Assembly: GCF_000764305.2 (NCBI RefSeq)
Contig: NW_025934661.1
Location: forward strand, 65,329-129,328
Length of the DNA stretch: 64,000 bases
Reading direction: 5' to 3'
Source: Hyalella azteca
Lineage: Eukaryota > Arthropoda > Malacostraca > Amphipoda > Hyalellidae
Shown here: positions 1-13,500 of the stretch, piece by piece
Numbering within the stretch: the first letter of the stretch is position 1
How the letters are laid out: each line of letters opens with the position of its first letter
Made by a program: the position numbers and the translations under genes
Notes under the pieces: generated by a model
What the model saw: the letters and a program-made list of their open reading frames with translations, nothing else
The model's database searches: none
What the model was told of the DNA's origin: nothing

Positions 1-3000
1 TTTTTTTTTAAATAAACTGGTCAATGAAAACCGATCAGATGCTGAACCACGTCAAGCCAAATGTTCATCAAGCTCGTTTGAAAAGAGCAAAGAGAAGACG
101 AACATTTTCCAACTGAAAATCACGATTGCCGTATCGCTGGCCTGTAAATGGCCTTCTATGAGCCAGCCATTATCCGCCTGTCAATAGGTTAAAAGCGCAT
201 GTGAGTGACAAGCGTTGGCCGTATCTCTAGAATGTGCTGAAGCGGTGATGGTGCTGGTATCTCGACACCTAATGGACGCGACTGCGAACCCTGTAAATAT
301 GTCCGCGATGTCTCATATCTTCCCTACTTTGATTATCTGGCATCTGTGGAATATTTAAAACTGCGCTGAGAAAGTACATCTTCATGGTAAATTTTGAGCA
401 TGTTTTTGTTGAAATCTCTTAATGGTGAAATTTACTCCGATTTGCATTTAATGTCAAATTTTCGCAATTTGTCTATCACATTCCTAATAGATGAACTATA
501 TTTTCAGTCTTTCTTTGAACGTTTGGAACAGCGAATAATATTTTATGTTATGTTCAGAATCCACCGATGAACCCCACAAAAAAACGTTCTTCCAGTTTGC
601 ATCAAAGTAAGAAGGTAGAGCTTCAGTTCAATTCGTGGTATTTTACTATCAAAGTATTGATATGCTTCTACACCAATGAAATTTATTTCTGGAGTTTTAT
701 GTATGCATGCCGAAAACACTCGAGAAGTCGCTATCAGCTATCCTGACCTTTTTTGCTATATTTTTTTCTTTTATCTTTTTTTTTGCTATCTGCAGCTCGG
801 AAACGAAATTTGGGTCAAGTAGACGCAATATATACCGTGTCGTTTGCATCGCTATCATGAGAACTCGGTAGCGCGAGACGAAAATATTTCACGGTTTTCA
901 AATCAATCTTTGTAAACATCAAGAATCACCTTGAGTATTAATTGAAACCTAAATAGAGATACGAATACCGGGATTCCTTCGCAACATTATATGTAATATT
1001 CAAATACAGTTCAAAAAATGCAGCGTTTCTGCAAAAAATTGATGTCATTATCGGAGCAAATTCAATTTTCGTAGCAAATTTGATGAAGAATTTGTGTTGG
1101 ATTTTGTTAAAATAAAGCTAAAAGCAAGAAAGTCACGCCCCATCGCAGAATAATTAATTCATTTTAAAAATATACCTTGACAAATTTCGATAAATGCTAA
1201 AACATATTTGAACTCACAGCTGAGTATCTATACTTCCACCTCTACAACAAACCCTTCAAATGTATAAAAAGAACTACGAAATAACATACTTTAGATTAAA
1301 ACTGTAGCCTAAATCCTTAAAATGTGGCTAATTTCGAGCCTCGCCGTCCACTTGACCACGTGTGACGGCGTCCGTATAAGAGCGTCGCGAGATGAACGTG
1401 CTACGGCAGCGGCTGGCAGCATTAGAGCAGACAAGCCTCGTCTGAAGCGACTTCGTGGGGCGGGACCCTAATCGCTTGGGGCAGCTGCCGGCATGTCTGA
1501 TACTTTTTCCCTGGCGAAAGTGTCTTCCTTTGGGAAATTGCGAATTTAAGTTTTTGATTATTGAATGACTCTAAAACAATTTGGTATTGAATGCGGACCG
1601 AAAATGGCTTCGCTTTGAAGAAGCTGTTAAATAGTCAATATCTTTCTGCTATTCAAGTTATCTGTACTGCAAAAACTGTATCAGAATTCTCGGCATGACT
1701 TCAATATTGGAACGGAGCTGCATTTCTCCTTCTGAAAAACGAAGGGCTTCAAGCTGACGCTAAACATACGCCCATGAAAACACGACACAAATTGTATGCA
1801 ATTTAAAGTCATGAGCAGAGTTCCGTGCAACTGAACAACACTGTTGGGAATCGACTAGCGATGCCCATACCACAAATGCATAGCCTCAAACCAAGGCTCA
1901 CTGTCTCATGGCTGTTGAGGTCACCAGAACTTTTTGTGTTGGGAAATATTTCTTCATAGTTGCACTAGTGATAATTTTTCATGATGTACGATCGACGGAA
2001 TGGGTATTGAGCATATCACGATTCCATAATATTTTCTTATTCTATCTTCAACGTTGACGTCACTTCGGAATTACGGAATTTTATGGCGTAAGCGACAAAC
2101 CACTTGTTTCCGCCTGCAACGATCGCTTGCGTCACGAGGGGCTGAACAAAACGTTCGCTACCAACCATCCCGGATGGAGGGATATGCATCAAAATATTTT
2201 AATTACACACCTTTTTGGAAAAATATCTGACCTGACAGATGAGGGCAAACTTTAACTGATATTAATGTACGAGTCTTGAATTCCGAACGCAATCCCTTTA
2301 ATAACCGCAATCGGTTAAACGAGCGCTTGCCGTGTAATCGATTAAATAGGGCTGTGCATTTCATACATTGTCCCATACTGAAGCAACTCTGATTATGTGT
2401 GCAGAAAAACGATAATTGCACGTTTGTTTGAAGGGAAGATTGTTGGGGAACCTTGAAGGCATATCGATTTGTGATCCAACCGCCAGAAGTACTACATGCA
2501 ATGCCCATGATATTATCTCATTATTTTTGCTGAGAGTAGGATCCACTAAAACTTAAATAAATAAATTGAAAAATAATTTCGTATCTGAGGTTAGAAGATG
2601 CAATCCTAAAATTTTCTCAACAGTTGATTGATATTTAGATCAATCTATCTTCAGATTTATGCATGAATAGAATCATATTTTTCTCTATGAGAAGAGAAAT
2701 AAAAATAAAATGTTATCTTCCTGTTACTAACCAATAAACATACAACTAATGCCGTCGATAATACGCCGGTGATTGTCTTCATTGCACCGTAAAGGTGTGA
2801 CGTACAAGCAGTTCCGTGGCGCGTGATGATGCAGAGCGCGTTGTTATACCCAAGCCTGCCGTGCGGTCTGCTCGAGGTTGTTTACAAATACCAATTTACA
2901 AGCGCCAGGGGGACTACCCTCGTCGCTGCCCAATACATTGAGGCACGAGATCGTAAAAGAGATTCTCTTAGACAGGCCAAGCCGTTGGTTGCAATTTATG

Positions 3001-4477
3001 TTTATGCAATTTAGTTCACTGGGAGCGCGAATATCGATTCCAGTTCGTCATTTCGGATACAATCGTCGTTACTAACGCGATCAGCTCATAGCTGTTGGGA
3101 AAATTTTCCGTTGGTTCCGTTCATAAATTTTGAGAATTTGCTACGTAATAATGCAATGAATACACAAATTAATACAGATATATAGCTCATGAACTGCCAT
3201 CAATGTTAGTATTATCGAAGCGTGGGTAATTTTGATCAGTTGAAACATATGCAGTGTGAATAGAATAAAACACGTTGTTTCGTCGAATGAGACAACATTA
3301 ATGAAATCTGTCATCATGTTTCGGTGAATACTCTCCTGTCTCTTTATTTTTCGAGCTATGTGTGTAAATCTCGAACGCTAATCCTTGCTTCTCCACGAAA
3401 ACTTTGAACTATTTCATCCATAATGCTGGGTCCAAGCCAAACAGTTCGTGATAGGAGGCCTGCAAAACGGCTATTTGAAATATCTGTATTTCTTTAATCC
3501 CGAACAATTTCGTACATCTGTGCTGGCTGCTGAGCAAACCGACGATTGTAAACGCAATAGGGACCACGGAGCAGCAGACATAACCATTGTTGGTGGCTTG
3601 GAAGAGCACAAATTTATTGGACTCGCTTCCTCCACGCTAAGTGACCCTCAATGACGGCTCAAATCCCGCACACAAGAGCCCATTCATTGTTCAGATCCTA
3701 TTGGCTATGTGAGTCTTGCCTTTGCTAAATGCGTTCATTTCACGTTCATCGACTCTCTCTATTTAAAGTCAGAGGTGGAACCCCACTGCTCGGCAGCAGA
3801 ACATAAACGAGAATAGTTTGTGATTTTGTGATTGTCGAAAATGTATTATTTTGTTCCCACCCAGTTTGAATCGGATGCCTTTTCTCGAGTTCAAAGTAGA
3901 TCTTAAATTTTGTTTCAAAGTTTTATAGCATTGTATTTCATTGGTTTTAACGACGCTCGATTCTCATTGAGATATTCTTACGAATTTTCGTACCTGGGGA
4001 TTGTTTCTTGTGACTTTATAATTCGAGAGTGACGTGAATTTTCACTTCTGCTGCAAAATTCTACTATATGCGAGCTCAGGGCTTAAAATTTCGCGGAAGA
4101 TCTTGATGACTAAATGCAAATACGAAACACATTTTACTACTGCTGCGGAAGATTTATCTTATATTTTGACCTCATCAGAATTCAAAACAGGTTTGCTTGT
4201 AATCAAGTGACTATAAATTTACAGACGAGTTATAACTTTGTTCTTTATCGTTCATGACATTCCAGTGCCAGGCTCCAGCGCACCCGTGGAATATTTAATG
4301 ACATTTGGTTTGGAGAATCTGCACTGAAATGCTAACATCCTACCGCGCTTTGTATTTAGGTACGCTAAGCTTCTGATTGAATTAAAGGTATCGTTATGGT
4401 CCTTGTATTTTAACCTCAATTTTATATTAATATCATTATTTTCATTAATTTCCTCTTTCTTTCATTCCCTATCTCAG
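1..4477. other. No gene recognised upstream of first Pvf exon
   Basis: AT-rich. A GC-richer block at 1320-1510 contains TATAAGAG (1375) and an ATG opening only 17 codons. TATTTAAAG at about 3759 followed by CTGCTCGGCAG (also present after the TATA box at 58.7 kb) is a weak promoter candidate. No signal-peptide exon for Pvf was found. Confidence 0.4.
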
Positions 4478-4539
4478 GATCGTCATCACGAGCATCCCGG
4501 CAACCACCATCGACACAACAATTTTCCGTCAAGGTATAG
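4478..4539 (+). CDS. Pvf: Pvf coding exon a (first one seen)
   Basis: The acceptor is ctatctcag/GAT. The exon encodes a His-rich stretch beginning DRHHEHPGNHHRHNNFPS. The consensus donor GTGAGT starts at 4540. A second donor, GTATAG, starts at 4534 and keeps the same phase, so use of either site would add or remove two residues (Tyr-Arg). The exon enters in phase 0 and leaves in phase 2, joining the next exon as R/DNSVHYSD. It is short and low in complexity, so its membership rests on the phase match and reading continuity. Confidence 0.6.
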
Positions 4540-7500
4540 GTGAGTTGAGAATATATAGTGAATATTCAAATAACTTTAATTTCCATAATAATATAACTTC
4601 TGGTACCAAGAAATTGTCCAATCCATTAAATTAATTAAGGCTATTCACCCAATGCCCACCGATACTAGCAATCAACTGTCAGAAAACCCATCTAGTCAGG
4701 AAGTGTTTTAACAACTAACAGCCACTATCGTTCATTCGGATTGACAGCTTTTAATAGGGAATCAAGAATTAGCTGCAATTTTTCGAAGGAATTACTTACT
4801 CTTGGTCATATTCAATCACTTCCTGCTGCAGAATCACCAAACAAGCAAAATTTTTTTGAATCAAATTTCAAGTTTTTTATGACTAGTGATGCGGGCTGTG
4901 ACCAGACAGATCTGCCAAAAATACATATCTATCCAAACAAAGCAGAATATGAGAGCTAAATTGCTTTTTGCTGTTCGCTATTTCTATACATAAATATTTA
5001 GCGTAAAAATGAATGCTATCACTTGAGGCATCAATCACATCTACATATAATCGTTTAATTTCTAAGGAACGACAAAGTCAATGTCACAATTTCGCTGATG
5101 TCTCTTGTAAACATCGCATGACGGAGCCTATGCAAATAAAATTAGCTGCACTATTATAACTGCACTAACTATTAACTGTTCACTGCAAATCATGTTCACT
5201 GCAAATCATGTTCACTGCAAATCATGTTCACTGCGAATCATGTTCATTGCAAATCATGTTCACTGCAAATCATGTTCACTGCAAATCATGTTCACTGCAA
5301 ATCATGTTCACTGCGAATCATGTTCACTGCGAATCATGTTCCTGTCTCTTATACACATCTAGATNCACTGCGAATCATGTTCATTGCAAATCATGTTCAC
5401 TACAAATCATGTTCACTGCAAATCATGCTCACTGCAAATCACTTCAATAGTTGTTATATTTATTAGGTGCACTTCATCTAACTCGCGCATCGCAATTTTT
5501 ATCATACTTTTCCTTGAATGTTTTGATACAATAGAATATAAATTATGTTTTCAGAACTGTCCTCTACATTGCAAAATGCAGTTAATCATCAAAATGAAAA
5601 GAGTGAAAATTAATGTTCAAGGTGAAACATAGCAAAACTTAACCTCCTACAGACAACCAATTCTGCTGCTAAAATATTAAATAATTTATAAACAGTTTAC
5701 TCAAAATTATTTTTAATATTCGAACTGAAGAACGATGGAACTCGCTCACAGGACATTTTAAGACTATGTACCGAGAAGTTAGTTCCAAACAGCGCAGCCA
5801 AGGATGAACATAAAATTTGCATTTTACGATTTTTCTTGGTCAGAAAAAACATGCGAGTATTCTATTTTTGTATCCTGAGTTTTTATCTGTATAGATTTTT
5901 TCTCTTTCAAACACAGGGACAACAGCGTCCATTATTCTGACCGCGTCCTGCACGCCAGCAGCCGACATGGCGTCCAACGCATCGAAGATTTGCACGACGA
6001 CTCTGAGCGCCTGATCAAGCTTGACCGCGACGTTGCCCAGCTTGAGGCGCTGACACCGAGACTTAGCCAAAGACCAACGTCTCGTAACGGGCTTGATGTC
6101 TCGTCTCGCAACGGGCTCAATGCCTCGTCTCGTAACGGGCTCGATGCCTCGTCTCGTAACGGGCTCGATGCCTCGTCTCGTAACGGGCTCGATGCCTCGT
6201 CTCGTAACGGGCTCGATGTCTCGTCTCGTAACGGGCTCGATGCCTCGTCTCGTAACGGGCTCGTAGCACCCCCTCGTAACAGACAGGACGGCAACGAGCC
6301 CACCGTCCTAGAGACTGACTACCAAGACGAAGACGCTAGTCTCAAGAATCGTAAGACTAGTCATCGCATCCTCCAGCAGAGCCTCGTCAGCAAAGATGGT
6401 CAGTCACTAATGTTAATGCATTTTGCCTGCCATTAATTATTAATCAATTCATAGACATTTTGTGCAGGAAATGACTGTGCCTGAGACGTTTTCTGAGTTC
6501 TTCGGTAAAAACAAAAGAATCACGTAACGTCTTTTCTGGCATGAGTTCACATTGAATCAATTTTTACAAGTTTCCATAATACTATTAGATAAATTTTACG
6601 GAGTTGAATAATGAACTATGGAATATTTGTAGTGTATAACTCCCCATAATAAAGTACCACTATGCAGTGTCATTTCAATTTATACGCAAGGGAAGGAAAA
6701 ACACCTATCGACAATCTTCACTGAATTTAATTGAAATCTTTGACTTATCATTGCAGCGATGTGAGGTAATAGTGATTTGTAGTACTTCTCTGCATACTAT
6801 GATTTAATAATCTTTGTAGGAGCGTATTTCCAATGGGCATGAATGGATTTATTCTAAAAACCGTATAATATATATGCGTATACCGTATGCAGCCACACCG
6901 TATAATATATATTAATGATTGTTGGTCTGGAATATAAAATTTTTACCCGTTGCATGAGTACATCTGTTTAACTAAAATTCACAGATAACACGCCTTTCGA
7001 GCCGTTGTCACCGACTGTTGGAAATTTGTATAAAATGAATTGAACGAGGAGACCCAACCGTTGTTAATGCTTGGTTGCCAATAATTTCCTTTTGTATATG
7101 GTTTATGTCATTCTGATTAATTCTGCAGATAGTCGAGTCCTTATTTTGTATTTATTGAAGTCATGAAGTATCTTAGAAATTGGTAACAGTAATATAACAG
7201 TCAGTAGCACAGTGCGTGAATTTCAGCACATTTTACAACGAAATTGAATAAAAAAATCGAAGTATAGCGTTCAAACGCTCAAATAATAACAACCGCAACT
7301 GTTGCTCGGAAGTAACTTTTTTCCAGCGCTGCAAGCACCAATAAGTTGCGTAATTTCAAGGTCTCAAATATTTTTGGGTGTTAATCACATGTCAGGATTC
7401 ATAAGATTCATAAATAAACACCAATAATCCTTAATATAAAATAATATTAAAATTATATCTTATTTATCCCCGTATCCTTTGATGAGGTATACTCCATGGA

Positions 7501-10500
7501 GGCAGATCTGTTAATATTAAAATTATATCTTATTTATCCCCGTATCCTTTGATGAGGTATACTCCATGGAGGCAGATCTGTTCTGTGCATCTGACTTATG
7601 CGCGTAAATAATAGCGTAAATAATATCATTGAGGAAAGTATTCGAGTGAAGCTTAAATGCCCACACTTTTTTGTCTAATCATCAATTAATAATGAACTAA
7701 TGCATTGTAAGTTATTCCGTCATTAAAGTTTTTTCACATATGAACCATTTCACACCCACGAGGAAAACTTTCTTCATCAACCGGAATACATATACTCCCC
7801 AAATTTATTATCCACACGTGCATTGAAGAGTCAAACAGAAGTGCCAGCTCATTTTGCCCCAATTGGATATCTAATGCAGAACCACGTACACGCCTGGGAG
7901 AGAGACATAAGACGATAGTATAACAGTGTAAATAAACTCTATGTTTATGGGGTCAGCACCGGCATTTGTCAATATAAGACACGTGCATATCCTGAGCTAT
8001 CAGTTACATGTGAGCCTGCAGTGCCCCGCACTAAAATACGACCTCATTTAGATAAGATGTGGTCAGTTCTATGAAGATATTTCACTGCCACCGAGCTATT
8101 TTATCAATCCCTCGAAGTGGTTATTTATTTATGGGTGGACTCAATAAAGAACATCCGTAAACGCTTTCTATTTACTTAGGAAAAATTTTATCAATCCAAT
8201 AGAAGTGGCTATCTGTTTCATGGATTTTTTGCATTCCATCCATATTAAACTGTCTTCCTACTGATTTCTTTGAACTTTAAAGGACACTGTAATTGGCATA
8301 GCGTTTCTTTACAGTCCAGGAAAATATTGAATTAATTATACCTAGTATGTATCTCATTCTTCAGTTGTTATTTCTTTAGTCAGTAGTATTTCTAATATAA
8401 TTTGTCGTGAATGCTTCTATGCTGGTGCTTGATGTTAATAATTTCCAAACAAATGCTGAGTATTTTAATTTCGTGACAGATATCATATAGGACTAATCCT
8501 AAACAATAATGATACAGATTCATTTCAGTAGGATACATGTTAAATGAATCCAATCATACCTTACCCTTCTTATTTCTAATACACACCCTTCTTATCTCTG
8601 AAACCTCACCTTTCTTATTTCTAATACTTCACCCTTCTTATCTCTATTACCTCACACTTCATATTTCTAATTTCTAATAGTTCTGATCTAATTTCTAATA
8701 GTTGTGATCTAATTTCTAACACTTCTTCACGTTTCTAATAATACCTCACTCTTCTTATCTCTGAAACCTCACCCTTCTTAACAACTGTGAAAAATTCCAG
8801 TTCAGCTCGTATTATATCGACTAACTTTTGACCTTTACGAATTGGCATTATTTTACGACCCTCCGCTGTATACGTTCATCACAAATTTGTAACCTTTTTG
8901 GCTCCTGTTGCTCTTCCATCCACAACAAGTGGCTCTCTGTATGCATAGCTCGGCTGTATGTCTTACACTCCTCACCCACAAATATTTCGTATTGAATAAC
9001 TTATTTTGATTACCAAAAGCACAGGCTTATATTAACATGTAAGTGCAATGTTTGCTCGCTGTTGTTGATCAGCAGCCTGGGCGCGCTGGATGATCTCAGT
9101 GTTCTTGTGTTTTGCTCTCAAAAACAATCATGGAATAAATAATGAATTTAAAATCAATGCTGCTTTGACTATAGCAAAAATATCTTTAAATTAAACATTC
9201 TACTGTTTGAAAGAAATTGTAGTGAGTAATCATGGTCAACTAGAGTTCTAGATCCACTAACGCATTCTCATTAATTAGTGTGATGTTTATTTCTTTTTCA
9301 CCGAGTAAACAAAAATAATAAAAAACAAATAAAACCATTCCGTCCAGTGGAAATGTAAATGTTCTTGCACTTAGTTGGTGACCCTCTTTGTATGAGTTAT
9401 CCTGTCATTTTTAGCGCATTTTCTCATTTATGGAAAAAAGGCGCTATTGTGCTCGTCATGTCCGCCCGTGACATTCGTCCGTGACTTCACGTCACGGGCG
9501 GACGAGAAAATGCGCTCTCTGTCACTCACAGCAGTGAGTACTGAGTTATATTTTTACTAATTCATGAAATGAATTTTACATCTTCATGAAATGAATTTTA
9601 CATCTTCATGAAATGAATATTCAATTTTTATGTTCTACCCTAAGGAAATTAGTCACTACCATCACTTACTTTCTTGTGTAAAAATTTTTAATGTGTTTTT
9701 GGGAAGATATAAATTTAAAAAAAAATACGCGCACAAGTTGGAAATTATCACTAAACAGTAAAGAATAAGAAAATTGAATGAAGTGAGCGAATGTTGGCAT
9801 GCTACATGATGATTTTTAACGTTTAAACTTCAGTTTTACGATGACTGTTATTAATACGAGCTGAACTTGAATTAATAACAGAAATTAATTGAAAAAATGC
9901 ATCAATGTCGCATCAGAAATCTGCATCGCAACCAGCGTCTAACTTTTTGTATTTCTGAATTTTTCGGCTAATCGATCGCTTTTATAGATCGAACACTAAT
10001 TAATAAAGATAATGTTAACTTAGCTTTCACAAAACCAAAATTAATTACAGGAACAATTAGAATCGTGAAATTAAGACTTCTCATCATCGCAATCATCACA
10101 GAAATCAGGAGCAGCTTAACTAACAATCAGTACAAAACTAAGAAAAAAATGTTAACTAAAATTATTACTGCGAACTATCAATCAAATTTATTGACTAGTC
10201 TGAATTTGTTCAAATCCATTTGAATTTTATGAACATTCCATGAAGAAAATTTAATTTTTGAAAATACATATATTAATCTTGCGATTCATGACAAGAACAG
10301 CTAGGAAATAGTTGAAGCTAAATCTTACTTTGTACCAAGCTTAGATAAACGCTTTCATAGTGCTAATTTTTTTAATTTTCAATTCACGCACGTTCTCCAT
10401 GCATGAATTACCGAATTACCAATGCGATAAGAAGAAATTTTGTGGAATTTTCTTTGTATATTTACAAGAAATACTCATATAATATATGATCAAAGAGTAT

Positions 10501-13500
10501 AATTTACTAATTTTGCGCTTAAATGCACGTTACGCAATATTAGTTTTAAACTGGAAACTCAATCAAAAATTCGTTCATGATCATTTTATTCATATTTTTA
10601 AATTTTCTTGGAATTGAAAATGAGATTCAAATTGTGAGCGTTGTTTGAGGACCAAGTTATTCCAAGTATCCATGAACTGCACCACGAACTGCATACCATT
10701 TGCATTTTTGGTGCTTGTTTACGCCTAGTTTCTCCTGCATTTATTTTCTTTGGTCAGATCATATATGCAGAACTGATTCATAAAAAAATCAATAAGTCTT
10801 GACCACTTCCTTTGAACGTTTAAAAAAATCACCTAAAACTTGTAATCGTACATTATTCGACATATATTCAGTTTTGAAGACCTAAAGAATCAGTTGTCGA
10901 ATATATTTTCTGAAATTATCGAAGAACGAATTAACACTGTAATGTGATCAGCTTTCAATAAAGTTCCATTTCAATTTGAAAATTTATGAACTGTATTCAT
11001 CTCTATGCTTGAATCCAAAGAAAGAACAATTCATATATTTTTAAAATATTTTCTGCAATATCACCAACTAATATCGTGTATTTCTGTATATTTTGAATCA
11101 AACAAGCTCTTTTCTGACGCTATTCATGCTGTCGTGCGAACCACCGAATGAACGAATGTTTTTAACTCATTGTTTGCATGAGCTGAGTGAGTACTGTACG
11201 TTGTAACTGCACTGGGTGTCTCCTTGCTGCTTGACTTTACGACTTCCTCGATGTTCTTCTTCTATACTGCAGCACAGCGTGCAGCACAGTGTGCTATACT
11301 TTGCGTCAATTTGTTCTCCGGCAGTACAGATTAAAATCTGCCGAGTCATAACCAAGTTCGGTCGAAGGCTTAATTTTATTGGCTGGTAATTCTGCATGCT
11401 GTGGGTATCTGGTACATAGATCGGTTGAGAGCAGTGGCTAGAAGTTAATAAATAATTCGACTCTTCACTGTTATTGAATGAGCGTATCAACTGAAGTTCT
11501 GCACAAGTCTTATACCAAGCTCTCTAATGTCGCAAAAATTGTTTATTTTACACTGATATTTCCTAAGTACGTATTTCTAAATAACTAATTATGCATTCAA
11601 TGAAGTGGCCATATTTATTACACTGCCTGAGTAATGCGTATCATGAATGTCTATGTTGGTTTATAATTGCATCGATCTGCATCACGATATTATTTTTGTA
11701 TGCATCATAGTCATTCATTTTCAATCAGGAACATTTAGTTGAACATATCATTCTTGGTGATGAGAATTACACAATAATTTTAATAGAAGACGATAGTACT
11801 TCAATATCCACCTAACTTCTCTTACTGTAATATCTACTTTTACTGTTTGCCTTATACTTTAAGGCAATTAATAATTCTGATCATAACTTACACAAGTTGT
11901 ACGGTAACGTAACAATGACAGATGTGCCCATGAACTCGTGTTCATGAACGCACAATTCCTGCGGGCAGCTGAAGGTTAAATTAAACTATCGGGATCCTTT
12001 TTTTACCCTTGTAAGACATATTGCATGCAGAGTGCAATTACATCATTACGCCTGCCCAAGTGTGGGAAGCAAACTGCATAGTGACTCAATACCTACGCTT
12101 GGCTTCCCGTTGTGGTCTCTGGGTCTAACTCGGAAATTCTTGCGATGTCTAGAACATGTCTGTCAATAACCGGTCTGAGTTGAAATAACCCTAGAATTTA
12201 AAAAACTTACGAATGTTTTTACGATCATCTTAAGCTTACTATCATGTTGATGAATTTCGTCACTTAATCCGGCTGATAACGAAAATATAATGCGCCGTGT
12301 AGTGAATGGCTTCTACCAATTCATTTCAAAATGTGATGCTACTCAAAACGTGACGTTACAATTTTTCTCCTGGGTTGAGTAACTTTTGATTTCTTTATAC
12401 CTTATGCTTATATATGTTGTTTTGCCCTCAGAATGTGGAAGACTTCTTACGTTATTAAAAATAGCGTAGGTTGATTGTGCTACTATACATCACCGAATGT
12501 TTAATTCAACTCTTGCATTGCAAAGATGTTTCTAGACTATCCACTGGTAACGTTGATCTTCAACTGAAGGTCACCCATGATGCAGCTTTATGGATCCGCA
12601 TATCACGCCCAACGTAAGCTTTAGAGCAAAATTTTATGATCCCTGAGCTGCAATGATGCATCCGTCTGCCCGAGTGACAACCATGAACGTTACTCTAACA
12701 CCAGAGGCGCCTGCAAGAAACTAGCTGTACTTAAGGGGCTGCACGAGTTACTTTTTATCAGCTTATTGGTGATTATCAAAGTTTAACGAATGTTGCACTT
12801 TGTTGTGTCTGTGGGCTCTTACTACGATGAGAAACTACCGGGCTAAAATAGATGAAATAATCAATCAACGTCCGTTATGATGTATTACTGATTCCTTTCG
12901 ATTTATAACTCGGACTAACAAAACCCATGCCCGACTAACAAAAGAAAATTTTGTTTCTTATAGCGTCATAGCCGAACATTGAGCTGTCAGAGATACATTA
13001 GCTGCACTCAAACGATCTCTCATAAGAACGTTCTGCTCTGCACCCCAAGCAACGCTCATCTGGTTTATCCGTAATAAACTTGTATACAACTTGACACTGA
13101 TGATGCCGTAGAGTGAAGTTTATCTCTGGCGCTAGGCTATAATACTGGACGCGAAGACTTGGAACTACTTCATCCATTTACGAACTTCCGCGTGTGTTTG
13201 GATCAAAGAATACGAGTTTCCGCGATTGATACGAAATTGAGATCCACGCTTTATTTTATCTTTATGACAATTCATGCCACCTGTACTACATTTTTATTCC
13301 GTGGAATAAAAGCCTTACGTTGAACGTAAGTACTCGCTTCAGTGATACAACCACTTAGTCAAGGTTAGAGGGCAAGTGGTGTGAATGTTTAGCGACCTAG
13401 GAAGTTATACCTGCATTCTTAATATTGATTGTGAAAAAAATAAGATTCTTAGGACGTTGTAAATTCACTTCAAAATTTTATAGGAATCACATATTTTGAC

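Noticed and set aside
1393..1446. ATG after a TATA-like box at 1375 as possible Pvf start
   Set aside because: Opens only 17 codons, no signal peptide and no suitable donor.
5178..5442. Regular short repeats resembling a CRISPR array
   Set aside because: A head-to-tail 16-bp repeat without unique spacers, in an intron of a eukaryotic gene.
5932..6303. - strand ORF with SSPLRDEA repeats
   Set aside because: Mirror of the 24-bp coding repeat in Pvf exon b; the + strand fits the splice phases.
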